Positions 31,062 to 39,703 of a stretch of DNA of 64,000 nt are shown in pieces. The DNA is from Idiomarina piscisalsi (lineage in GTDB: Bacteria; Pseudomonadota; Gammaproteobacteria; Enterobacterales; Alteromonadaceae): positions 62,001 to 126,000 of the forward strand of contig NZ_PIQA01000001.1 of the NCBI RefSeq assembly GCF_003987095.1, in the 5' to 3' direction. Both the position numbers and the translations under genes were made by a program. The number at the start of each line of letters is the position of its first letter. Position 1 is the first letter of the stretch. Below the pieces are notes generated by a model, which did no database searches, was not told the origin of the DNA, and was given only the letters and a program-made list of their open reading frames with translations.

Positions 31062-32533
31062 TGAGCAACCAGTTCATGTTTGCTGATGAAGCCAGCCAGC
31101 AAAATACAAAATTACCGACAGAATACTGGAAAATTCTAATTGTCGATGACGAGCCAGAAGTGCATGCTGTCACTAAATTGGCGTTGAATGATTTTAACTT
31201 TCTGGGGCGTGGTCTTAAGTTTTATAGCGCATTCTCCGGGGAGGAAGCCAAAAAACTCATCGATGAACATCCGGATGCAGCAATTCTTTTGCTGGACGTT
31301 GTTATGGAAACCGATGACGCTGGTCTTCAGGTTGCTCGTTACATTCGCGAGAAAGCGGATAATCATTTTACCCGCATTATTTTGCGAACGGGTCAGCCAG
31401 GTCAAGCGCCTGAGCGTACCGTTATCGTTAATTACGACATCAATGACTACAAGTCGAAGACTGAATTAACGGCGCAAAAGCTCTTTACCGCAGTGATGTC
31501 GTCACTGCGTTCATATCGAGACATCATGTCTATTGATCAAAGCCGCCATGGTTTAGAAAAAATTATTTCAGCCTCAACAAACTTATACGCACTGCAGCCT
31601 ATGAATAGTTTTGTTGATGGCTTAGTTCAGCAGTTAAGTTGGGTTATTGGCGGTGCGAAGCAAACCCTTTATGCGACGGCCAATGAAGAAGGAACGTCTT
31701 ATAAAGTGTTGGCCGCGCATGGTGAAGACTCTCAGGTTAGTGTGGGGCAAACTCTGCGGTCGGTTATTCCTTCAAAAGCCTTAGCGGAGTTGGAAAACGT
31801 GATTGCTAATCATGGCTCGTTCTACGGTGAAGACTTTGTATTGATGTATTGCCGCAGCCATTGCCGAGCGCATGGTTCGGTTTTATTTATTGGTGGCCTT
31901 TCTCGTACGTTAACAGCTGATGACCATCACGTACTGCAATTATTTGCGGAAAACGTGCAGCTGGCCCAGGACAATGTTGTTTGTTTAGAAGACTCTGATC
32001 ACTTCTTGGCGCGCTTAGCCGATCAGTTGATGCTACACAATGCGAATCATTTTAATAATGTACTGGATGGAAGCAGAGAAGGGCGCATAGCTTACCGATT
32101 GTCACAAGCGGTTAATGCTGACGAGGCGGAAGCAACGGCTTTAGCCTGGTCGCTATTTGCACAAGCTCGGCCGTTGTTAGATTGTGCTTCGACGGCTGTT
32201 GCTGCTAACGAAACCACTTGTCAGCAGCGAGTTGCTCGCTCATTAAGAGCCTTAACTCATGGTGAGCACGAAGCGACTCAAAAAGCGCATCGTGCGTTAA
32301 TTGAGCGCCTCGAACGTTGGGACGGTTTAGGCCTCCCTGAAGGAAAGCAAGGTAGTGATATTGCATTAAGCACTCAGGTGTTGTTATTGACCGAGCAGCT
32401 TGTGGACTGGTTCAAAGAAGAGACCAGTGACGCTGATATCAAAACACGACTCGATGATGAAAAGGGCCGCTATTACTCACCTGAATTCCTCGAGCAGGCT
32501 CTGAAGCTACTACCCGAACTTAGAAATCTTTAA
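31061..32533 (+). CDS. Response regulator with DUF3369 and a decayed HD-GYP-like C-terminus
   Basis: Three-part cytoplasmic protein. The receiver domain (about 24-150) has a complete phosphorylation site: Asp29/Asp30, phospho-acceptor Asp79 (LLLDVVMET), Thr110 (LRTGQPG) and Lys131/Lys133. A DUF3369 sensor-like domain follows (about 160-310). The last part resembles an HD-GYP phosphodiesterase, because residues 418-426 read ERWDGLGLP. However, the two histidines before that Glu are Arg416 and Leu417, GYP is GLP, and I find no HD pair. It is therefore probably catalytically dead towards cyclic di-GMP. No histidine kinase gene is adjacent. It is inserted between prmC and a sirB2-like gene. Confidence 0.8.
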   Translation: MSNQFMFADEASQQNTKLPTEYWKILIVDDEPEVHAVTKLALNDFNFLGRGLKFYSAFSGEEAKKLIDEHPDAAILLLDVVMETDDAGLQVARYIREKADNHFTRIILRTGQPGQAPERTVIVNYDINDYKSKTELTAQKLFTAVMSSLRSYRDIMSIDQSRHGLEKIISASTNLYALQPMNSFVDGLVQQLSWVIGGAKQTLYATANEEGTSYKVLAAHGEDSQVSVGQTLRSVIPSKALAELENVIANHGSFYGEDFVLMYCRSHCRAHGSVLFIGGLSRTLTADDHHVLQLFAENVQLAQDNVVCLEDSDHFLARLADQLMLHNANHFNNVLDGSREGRIAYRLSQAVNADEAEATALAWSLFAQARPLLDCASTAVAANETTCQQRVARSLRALTHGEHEATQKAHRALIERLERWDGLGLPEGKQGSDIALSTQVLLLTEQLVDWFKEETSDADIKTRLDDEKGRYYSPEFLEQALKLLPELRNL

Positions 32534-32555
32534 TTTATTATAAAGGGGTTATACT

Positions 32556-32930
32556 GTGTACGTTGTTTTTAAACACCTGCATGTCTTATTTGTTTTCATT
32601 TCTATCACTTTATTTCTATTCCGCTTCATATTGCGGTTGTTAGATTCTCCTGCATTACAGAAAAAATGGCTAAAAATAGTTCCTCACGTTAACGACACAC
32701 TTCTACTGGCGAGTGCTATTGGCATTATGGTGACTGTTGGTATGTATCCCATACAAGTGCCTTGGTTAACCGATAAAGTCATTGGTGTTATTGGCTACAT
32801 TATTTTTGGTATTTTCGCCATGAAAGGCCAGTCAGCTTTGACTCGCTGGGTTGGTTTTGTTGGTGCTTGCGGCTGGATAGCGTTTTTATTGCATGTGGCT
32901 ATGTCTAAAACACCATTAATTGCCGGCTAA
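32556..32930 (+). CDS. SirB2 family membrane protein
   Basis: A 124-residue integral membrane protein with four hydrophobic helices and the family start KHLHVLFVFISITLFLFRF. Function is unknown; the name comes from an old Salmonella invasion-regulator locus. The GTG at 32556 has an AAAGGGG ribosome binding site. The E. coli order hemA-prfA-prmC-sirB2-sirB1-kdsA is partly kept here, but sirB1 is missing and a DUF819 gene takes its place. Confidence 0.85.
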   Translation: MYVVFKHLHVLFVFISITLFLFRFILRLLDSPALQKKWLKIVPHVNDTLLLASAIGIMVTVGMYPIQVPWLTDKVIGVIGYIIFGIFAMKGQSALTRWVGFVGACGWIAFLLHVAMSKTPLIAG

Positions 32931-32946
32931 TTGAAAGGGAGTTTGT

Positions 32947-34218
32947 ATGTTAGCACCGGAATCTGCAGTAACAGAGACTAGCGCACTTATTACCAATGAC
33001 GGCGTGATTGTCGGCTTATTAATGGCTATTTTGGGGTTCGTTTTTTATACCAATAATAGCGACCACCCGGCGTTTAAAAAGTTTTATCGCTTTGTTCCTG
33101 CGCTGTTACTTTGTTACTTCCTGCCGTCGTTACTCAATACGTTTGGAATTGTTGACGGTAATGCGACAGCAGTAACTGATATAACAATGGACTACTTACT
33201 GCCGGCCTGTATGGTGCTGCTAACCTTAAGCTTGGACTTAAAAGCTATTCTGGGACTGGGCTCTAAAGCACTAATACTGTTCTTAACGGGTACTTTCGGT
33301 ATCGTGATTGGCGGCCCGATTGCGCTGCTTTTGGTGTCGCTCATATTTCCTGAAATGTTGGGTGGTGCAGGGCCAGACGCTGTTTGGCGCGGCATGACAA
33401 CCATTGCCGGCAGCTGGATAGGCGGCGGTGCAAACCAGGCTGCAATGAAAGAAGTGTATGAAGTCGGCGGTGATATTTTCTCTGCCATGGTGACGGTGGA
33501 TATAATAGTCGCTAATTTGTGGATGGCTGTACTGCTATACATGGCGGCTAACTCTAAGAGAATTGATGAGCGCACTGGTGCAGATACTTCGGCTATAGAT
33601 GCCATTCGCCATAAAGTTGAAAAGTTCGAGGCGGAACACGTTCGTAACCCTAGTTTGAGAGACCTAATGCTTATCTTAGCTATTGGTTTTGGCGTGGCTG
33701 GCATAGCTCACTTGTTAGCTGACTGGATTGCCCCCGCTATTGGTGCAAATTACCCCGCGCTGAGCAAGTTCAGTTTAGATAGCTTGTTCTTCTGGGTTAT
33801 CGTGCTAGCAACAGCCGGTGGTATCGCGTTGTCTTTTACTCGAGCACGCTCTTTGGAAGCGGCAGGGGCCTCTAAAATTGGTTCGGTTTTCGTCTATGTA
33901 CTAGTAGCCAGCATTGGGCTACACATGGATGTGACTAAAATTGTGGAAGCACCCAAATATTTCCTTATTGGCGCTATCTGGATGATTATTCATGCGTCAT
34001 TAATGCTGTTTGTTGCTAAACTTTTACGCGCCCCTGTTTTTTATATGGCAGTTGGCAGCCAGGCTAACGTTGGAGGAGCCGCTTCGGCTCCTGTGGTTGC
34101 ATCAGCCTTTCACCCTTCGTTGGCTCCAGTTGGTGTCTTGCTGGCCGTCATGGGCTATGCCCTCGGTACCTATATGGCGTACTTCTCGGGTCAAGTATTG
34201 CGTGTTGTTGGCAGTTAA
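32947..34218 (+). CDS. DUF819 family integral membrane protein
   Basis: A 423-residue polytopic protein with about ten to twelve hydrophobic segments and the glycine-rich stretch AGSWIGGGANQAAMKEVYEVGG that typifies the DUF819/YjcL family. A second glycine-rich stretch, GSQANVGGAASAPVVASAF, lies near the C-terminus, suggesting an internal two-fold repeat. The family looks transporter-like but has no established substrate. An AAAGGGAG ribosome binding site precedes the ATG. It sits between sirB2 and kdsA in the hemA line. Confidence 0.85.
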   Translation: MLAPESAVTETSALITNDGVIVGLLMAILGFVFYTNNSDHPAFKKFYRFVPALLLCYFLPSLLNTFGIVDGNATAVTDITMDYLLPACMVLLTLSLDLKAILGLGSKALILFLTGTFGIVIGGPIALLLVSLIFPEMLGGAGPDAVWRGMTTIAGSWIGGGANQAAMKEVYEVGGDIFSAMVTVDIIVANLWMAVLLYMAANSKRIDERTGADTSAIDAIRHKVEKFEAEHVRNPSLRDLMLILAIGFGVAGIAHLLADWIAPAIGANYPALSKFSLDSLFFWVIVLATAGGIALSFTRARSLEAAGASKIGSVFVYVLVASIGLHMDVTKIVEAPKYFLIGAIWMIIHASLMLFVAKLLRAPVFYMAVGSQANVGGAASAPVVASAFHPSLAPVGVLLAVMGYALGTYMAYFSGQVLRVVGS

Positions 34219-35076
<858 letters not shown>

Positions 35077-35078
35077 CC

Positions 35079-36572
35079 ATGTCGCTTCAGGCCAGCAGCT
35101 CGCTTAAGCAAACGCCGCTTGATAAACGTCAGGCGATAAAGCTTCTATTGAAAGCTGTAGGTGGTTTGCTGGCGCTGCTGTCTTTGGCATTACTGGCACC
35201 ATTTGTTATGGCTGTCATTAATGCAGAAAAAGAGCAGTGGACGTATTTAACACTGGCTATCATTGGTTTTGTGATTGGTGTTGCGCTTTTCCTGCAACCG
35301 GTTGGTGACGCAAAACTTAGGGCCCGGCAAGTCTTTCTATTAACCACCTTGTGTTGGATGTCAGCTAGCCTTTTTGGGGCTTTGCCGTTTATCTTCGCTC
35401 AACCGTACCTCGATTTCTCCAGCGCTTGGTTTGAGTCGATGTCAGCTATTACCACAACGGGTGCTACGGTTATTTCCGGTTTGGATAACTTACCGTCGAG
35501 TGTGTTGTTATGGCGAGCGATGCTGCAGTGGTTAGGCGGTATAGGAATCATCGTTATGGCTATGGCCATACTACCGTTTTTGCAGGTTGGTGGTATGCGC
35601 CTGTTCCAAGCTGAATCTTCCGACATGTCGGGCAAATTTATGCCTCGCTCAAGCCACATGGTTTTAGCCATAGGGCGTGTTTATTTAATACTGACTGTTG
35701 CAGTTATTGCGCTATACCTTATTGGTGGAATGACGAGCTTTGATGCCTTTGTCCATGGTATGACAACCATAGCCACTGCTGGTTTCTCTAATTACGATGC
35801 CTCTTTCGGCCACTTTTCTGACACGCCATTTTTGGTCATAACGGGCACGCTATTTATGGTTGCGGGGGCATTGCCCTTTGTTCTTTATATTAGAGCCCTG
35901 AAAGGAGATTACGAACCTATTTGGAAAGATACTCAGGTTCGTGCTTTTGTTACTTTTTTACTAATCGCCATTGCGCTTATTTCCTTGGTGCAAGTAGTCA
36001 AAGGGCGAGAGCTCGGCGACGCCCTCATGCACACCGCATTTAACGTGGTGTCTGTGGTGACCACTACCGGGTACGCGACGGAAGATTACGGCAACTGGGG
36101 CAGCTGGTCGTTGATGGTCTTTTTCTATCTTATGTTTATTGGCGGCTGTACTGGCTCGACTGCCGGTGGCATGAAGATATTCCGCTTCCAGCTTTCACAG
36201 TTGCTGCTTAAAAAACAGTTTAGTCAACTCATTCACCCAAACTTGGTTCGGGTTGAAACGTATCAGGAGCGACGAGTTAACGACTCACTATTGGGCTCAA
36301 TGGTGGCGTTCTGCTTTATGTACTTCTTGCTGGTGGCTGTTATTGCTCTGGGACTGTCGTTATTTGATCTCGACTTTCTAACCGCTATTTCTGGTGCTGC
36401 ATCAGCTGTGGGGAACGTTGGTCCGGGGCTTGGCGAAATTATTGGACCTGCAGGTAACTTTTCAAGCCTGGACGGTGGTGCCAAACTATTGCTGATATTT
36501 GCTATGTTAGCGGGGCGTCTGGAAATTATGACGGTGCTTATTTTATTTCACAGACATTACTGGAAGCACTAA
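35079..36572 (+). CDS. trkH: Potassium uptake protein TrkH
   Basis: Membrane subunit of the Trk K+ channel, gated by TrkA (not in the window). 497 residues with about ten membrane helices. The four pore-loop regions are recognisable: ESMSAITTTGATVISG, HGMTTIATAGFSNYD, FNVVSVVTTTGYATED and ISGAASAVGNVGPGLG, each with the filter glycine. Two bases separate it from kdsA, so it is probably translated from the same message, an arrangement I do not know from E. coli. Confidence 0.95.
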   Translation: MSLQASSSLKQTPLDKRQAIKLLLKAVGGLLALLSLALLAPFVMAVINAEKEQWTYLTLAIIGFVIGVALFLQPVGDAKLRARQVFLLTTLCWMSASLFGALPFIFAQPYLDFSSAWFESMSAITTTGATVISGLDNLPSSVLLWRAMLQWLGGIGIIVMAMAILPFLQVGGMRLFQAESSDMSGKFMPRSSHMVLAIGRVYLILTVAVIALYLIGGMTSFDAFVHGMTTIATAGFSNYDASFGHFSDTPFLVITGTLFMVAGALPFVLYIRALKGDYEPIWKDTQVRAFVTFLLIAIALISLVQVVKGRELGDALMHTAFNVVSVVTTTGYATEDYGNWGSWSLMVFFYLMFIGGCTGSTAGGMKIFRFQLSQLLLKKQFSQLIHPNLVRVETYQERRVNDSLLGSMVAFCFMYFLLVAVIALGLSLFDLDFLTAISGAASAVGNVGPGLGEIIGPAGNFSSLDGGAKLLLIFAMLAGRLEIMTVLILFHRHYWKH

Positions 36573-36618
36573 AATAAATTTCAGCGAACACTTGCACGCT
36601 GAAACCACATGAATTAAA

Positions 36619-36646
36619 TTAAACGCATGTTTAAATCATGCGTTTA
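36619..36646. promoter_or_regulatory. Nested palindromes upstream of the PsrA-like repressor (probable operator)
   Basis: Two overlapping inverted repeats. TTAAAC-GCAT-GTTTAA (36619-36634) contains AAAC-N4-GTTT, which fits the known PsrA operator form. TAAACGCATG ... CATGCGTTTA (36620-36629 and 36637-36646) is a perfect 10-bp repeat around a 7-base centre. They end 8 bases before the repressor ATG. A possible -35 TTGCAC (36592-36597) and -10 TAAATT (36615-36620) would place the operator at the transcription start. The larger repeat could also act as a weak hairpin terminator for trkH. Confidence 0.6.
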
Positions 36647-36654
36647 TTTATATC

Positions 36655-37281
36655 ATGGCAGCACGCATTACGACTCAACAAAAAATACTCAACGCCGCTG
36701 AAGCGCTGTTTGCGCGAGACGGCTTTGAACAGACCTCTTTACGGCAGATCACCCACGAGGCGGGCGTGAATCTGGCTTCCGTAAACTATCATTTCGGCTC
36801 AAAAAAGGCGCTGATACAGGCAGTCATTGCCCGTTACCTAAGTGTTTTTATGCCTGCTTTAGAGGAACAGCTAAACGAAGCTGAAGCCCAAAAAGACTTA
36901 AAAACACAGGCGTTATTTGAGCGTTTCAAACTTCCGCTTGCTAAGTTGACCCAAATCAACAAGCGCGGTCCCGATACTTTTTTACGATTACTGGGTTTTG
37001 CTTATTCTGAAATACAGGGGCATTTGCGTAAGTACACTCAGCAAGAGTACGGCAATGTATTACAACACTTACTGCAGCTTTTAAAGCGCACTAATCCGCA
37101 TTTAGATGAGCAACAAATGTTTTGGCGTCTGCACTTTGTGTTGGGCTCTGTGGTCTTTGCTCAGGTATCAGGGCAAGCACTTATAGAAATAGCGCAGGCT
37201 GAGTTTAATCAGCAAATTGGCGCACAAGATGTTATTGACCAACTTATTCCGTTTGTGTCTGGCGGGCTCGAAAATTCGTAA
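36655..37281 (+). CDS. psrA: TetR family regulator, PsrA-like
   Basis: A 208-residue TetR repressor. The N-terminal HTH (about 6-52: ILNAAEALFARDGFEQTSLRQIT, AGVNLASVNYHFGSKKALIQAV) and the ligand domain (FLRLLGFAYSEIQGHLRKY, FWRLHFVLGSVVFA) follow Pseudomonas PsrA along the full length. PsrA senses long-chain acyl-CoA or fatty acids and represses beta-oxidation genes. The acyl-CoA dehydrogenase fadE lies 63 bases downstream on the same strand, supporting the role. No clear ribosome binding site precedes the ATG; the operator palindrome nearly touches it. Confidence 0.82.
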   Translation: MAARITTQQKILNAAEALFARDGFEQTSLRQITHEAGVNLASVNYHFGSKKALIQAVIARYLSVFMPALEEQLNEAEAQKDLKTQALFERFKLPLAKLTQINKRGPDTFLRLLGFAYSEIQGHLRKYTQQEYGNVLQHLLQLLKRTNPHLDEQQMFWRLHFVLGSVVFAQVSGQALIEIAQAEFNQQIGAQDVIDQLIPFVSGGLENS

Positions 37282-37344
37282 ATAAACTGTCGTAAGACTG
37301 AGATTTGACTACACTTTCATTGTGATGGTGCACTGGAGATAACC

Positions 37345-39684
37345 ATGGAAATTCTCATTTTGTTGTTGGTTTTAGTAGTACTGGTATTTGCAGTCGGAGA
37401 TATCCGTCGCAGCCTTATTACGAAACCTGTTTTTGGTATTTTTAAGCGCATTTTGCCACCAATGTCGGACACCGAGCGAGAGGCTATGGAAGCTGGTGAC
37501 GTATGGTGGGACGGCGAGCTATTTAAAGGCCGCCCAGACTGGCAGAAGCTGCTGGATATGCCTCAGCCGAAGCTGACTCAGGAAGAGCAGGATTTTATCG
37601 ATAACCAGTTGAATACGTTGCTGGATATGATCGATGACTTCAAAATTGTGCAGCAAGACAGAGACTTGCCAAAACAAGTATGGGACTTTCTGAGAAAAGA
37701 ACGTTTCTTTGCCATGATTATTGGCAAAGAGCACGGCGGTCTCGACTTTTCTCCGGCGGCTAACTCGTACATTGTGTCGCGTATTGCCAGCCGTTCAATT
37801 AGCGCCGCAGTCTCGGTTATGGTGCCTAACTCATTAGGCCCGGGCGAACTGCTGACGCATTACGGTACCAAAGAACAAAAAGAGTATTGGTTGCCTCGTT
37901 TAGCCGATGGTACCGATATTCCATGCTTTGCCTTAACGGGCCCTGAAGCCGGGTCTGATGCAGGCTCCATTCCGGACGAAGGCATTATCTGTAAAGGCGA
38001 GCACGAGGGCGAAGAAGTGGTTGGTATTCGTCTGAACTGGTCAAAGCGTTACATTACTCTGGCGCCTTCAGCTACGGTTCTGGGGCTTGCGTTTAAACTG
38101 TACGATCCGGAAGGTTTAATGGGCGACAAAAAAGACATAGGCATTACTTGTGCGCTTATTCCAACCAGTCACAAAGGCGTCGAAATTGGTGACCGCCATT
38201 TCCCGTTGAATCAGGCGTTTTTAAACGGTACCACTTACGGTAAAGACGTATTTATTCCGCTGAAATGGATTATCGGTGGTGAAGATTACGCTGGTAAAGG
38301 CTGGCGTATGCTGGTTGAGTGTCTGTCAGCTGGTCGAGGCATTTCACTGCCGGCGCTGGCAACGGCATCGGGTCATGTTACTCAGCGAATGACGGGCGCA
38401 TACGCCTATGTACGCCAACAGTTTGGTCTGCCTATTGGTATGTTTGAAGGCGTACAGTCATCAATGGGTAAAATTGGCGGTACGAACTATATTCTCGAAT
38501 CAATGCGCCGCTTAACAATTTCATCGCTGTGTCAGGGGATGAGTCCATCGGTAGTAACGGCAATGACTAAATACCACATGACAGAAATGGGTCGTGAGGT
38601 TATTGAGCACGCTATGGATATTCATGCCGGTAAGGGCATTCAGTTGGGGCCACATAACTACCTGGGCCACAATTACATGGCAACGCCGGTTTCTATTACG
38701 GTAGAAGGGGCTAACATTCTAACCCGTAACCTCATGATTTTTGGGCAGGGAGCGACTCGTTGTCACCCTTATGTACTAAAAGAAATGCAAGCGGCCGCAA
38801 ACCCAAATGAAGACGAGGGTATGCGCGAGTTCGACGGCTTGCTAATGAAACACATTGGCTTTGCGGCCAGCAACGTATTTGGAAGTCTGTGGTTGGGTCT
38901 GACAGGCGCACGTTTTGGTGAGTCTCCGGTTAGCGGTGAAACGGCTCAGTATTACCGTAAACTGGGCCGCATGAGCCGTGGGTTGGCGTTAGCGTCAGAC
39001 ATTTCCATGCTGATGATGGGCGGTGACCTGAAGCGCAAAGAAATGATCTCAGCGCGCCTGGGTGATGTTTTAAGTCATTTATACATGGGCTCTGCAGTGT
39101 TGAAACGCTTTGAAGACGAAGGTCGTCAGGTTGCTGACTTGCCGTATGTGCATTATGCGTTGCAACATCACCTGCACAGTATTGCTGAAGCTTTCTATGG
39201 TTTCTTCGAGAACTTCCCGAACCGTGCTGTCGCCTGGATGATGCGCTTAGTGATATTCCCGCTGGGTAATCACTTTAAGAAGCCAAAAGACGACACCTTG
39301 CAGGAAATTAGCCTAAGCATGATGGAGCCGGGCGTCACACGAGATCGCCACACCTTCCTGTGCTACTGGAAAGACGACAAGAACGATCCGACCGGTCACA
39401 TGGAAAAAGCGTTTTTATCCATGCTGGAAATGAAGTCGGTTTACAAAACGCTTCGCAAGGCTCAGAAACGCGGTGAATTGTCGTCTAACCTAAACGGTCA
39501 GGAACTTGCCGATGCCGCTTTAGAAAAGGGCTTAGTGGATAAAGAAACTGCTGAGAAGCTGGCAGAAACCGAAGAGCTGCGATTGCTTGCTATTGGGGTC
39601 GACAGTTTCGCGCCGGGTATTCTGGAAAATAACCAGTTTTACACGGCAAAAGGTGACTTGAGAAAAGCGGCGGTCAGGGACTGA
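37345..39684 (+). CDS. fadE: Acyl-CoA dehydrogenase FadE
   Basis: Long FadE-type flavoprotein (779 residues) for the first step of fatty-acid beta-oxidation. A hydrophobic N-terminal helix (about 3-17) suggests membrane association. The dehydrogenase core includes IGKEHGGLDFSP, FALTGPEAGSDAGSIPDEG, GRGISLPALATASG and VEGANILTRNLMIFGQGA. A C-terminal DUF1974-type domain completes the family architecture. A GGAG ribosome binding site precedes the ATG. It is likely under PsrA-like control from the gene just upstream. Its stop codon lies in the hairpin that probably terminates the convergent protease gene. Confidence 0.93.
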   Translation: MEILILLLVLVVLVFAVGDIRRSLITKPVFGIFKRILPPMSDTEREAMEAGDVWWDGELFKGRPDWQKLLDMPQPKLTQEEQDFIDNQLNTLLDMIDDFKIVQQDRDLPKQVWDFLRKERFFAMIIGKEHGGLDFSPAANSYIVSRIASRSISAAVSVMVPNSLGPGELLTHYGTKEQKEYWLPRLADGTDIPCFALTGPEAGSDAGSIPDEGIICKGEHEGEEVVGIRLNWSKRYITLAPSATVLGLAFKLYDPEGLMGDKKDIGITCALIPTSHKGVEIGDRHFPLNQAFLNGTTYGKDVFIPLKWIIGGEDYAGKGWRMLVECLSAGRGISLPALATASGHVTQRMTGAYAYVRQQFGLPIGMFEGVQSSMGKIGGTNYILESMRRLTISSLCQGMSPSVVTAMTKYHMTEMGREVIEHAMDIHAGKGIQLGPHNYLGHNYMATPVSITVEGANILTRNLMIFGQGATRCHPYVLKEMQAAANPNEDEGMREFDGLLMKHIGFAASNVFGSLWLGLTGARFGESPVSGETAQYYRKLGRMSRGLALASDISMLMMGGDLKRKEMISARLGDVLSHLYMGSAVLKRFEDEGRQVADLPYVHYALQHHLHSIAEAFYGFFENFPNRAVAWMMRLVIFPLGNHFKKPKDDTLQEISLSMMEPGVTRDRHTFLCYWKDDKNDPTGHMEKAFLSMLEMKSVYKTLRKAQKRGELSSNLNGQELADAALEKGLVDKETAEKLAETEELRLLAIGVDSFAPGILENNQFYTAKGDLRKAAVRD

Positions 39685-39691
39685 CCACCGC
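39667..39691 (-). terminator. Probable terminator of the S41 protease gene, overlapping the fadE stop
   Basis: The 11-base arms 39667-39677 and 39681-39691 pair with a single mismatch around the triloop GGA. On the minus strand the stem is followed by TTTT, 13 bases after the protease stop. The fadE TGA (39682-39684) lies inside the right arm. Confidence 0.6.
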
Positions 39692-39703
39692 ATTTATTTC
39701 AAC

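Noticed and set aside
33192-33704. A 170-codon open frame on the minus strand inside the DUF819 gene
   Set aside because: It is antisense to a well-supported membrane protein, has the Ser/Pro/Thr-rich composition typical of shadow frames, no ribosome binding site and no recognisable domain.
36579-36604. Hairpin TTTCAGCG/CGCTGAAA after trkH as a terminator
   Set aside because: A perfect 8-bp stem but with a 10-base loop and no T run on either side; it overlaps the possible promoter of the PsrA-like gene, so no function is assigned.
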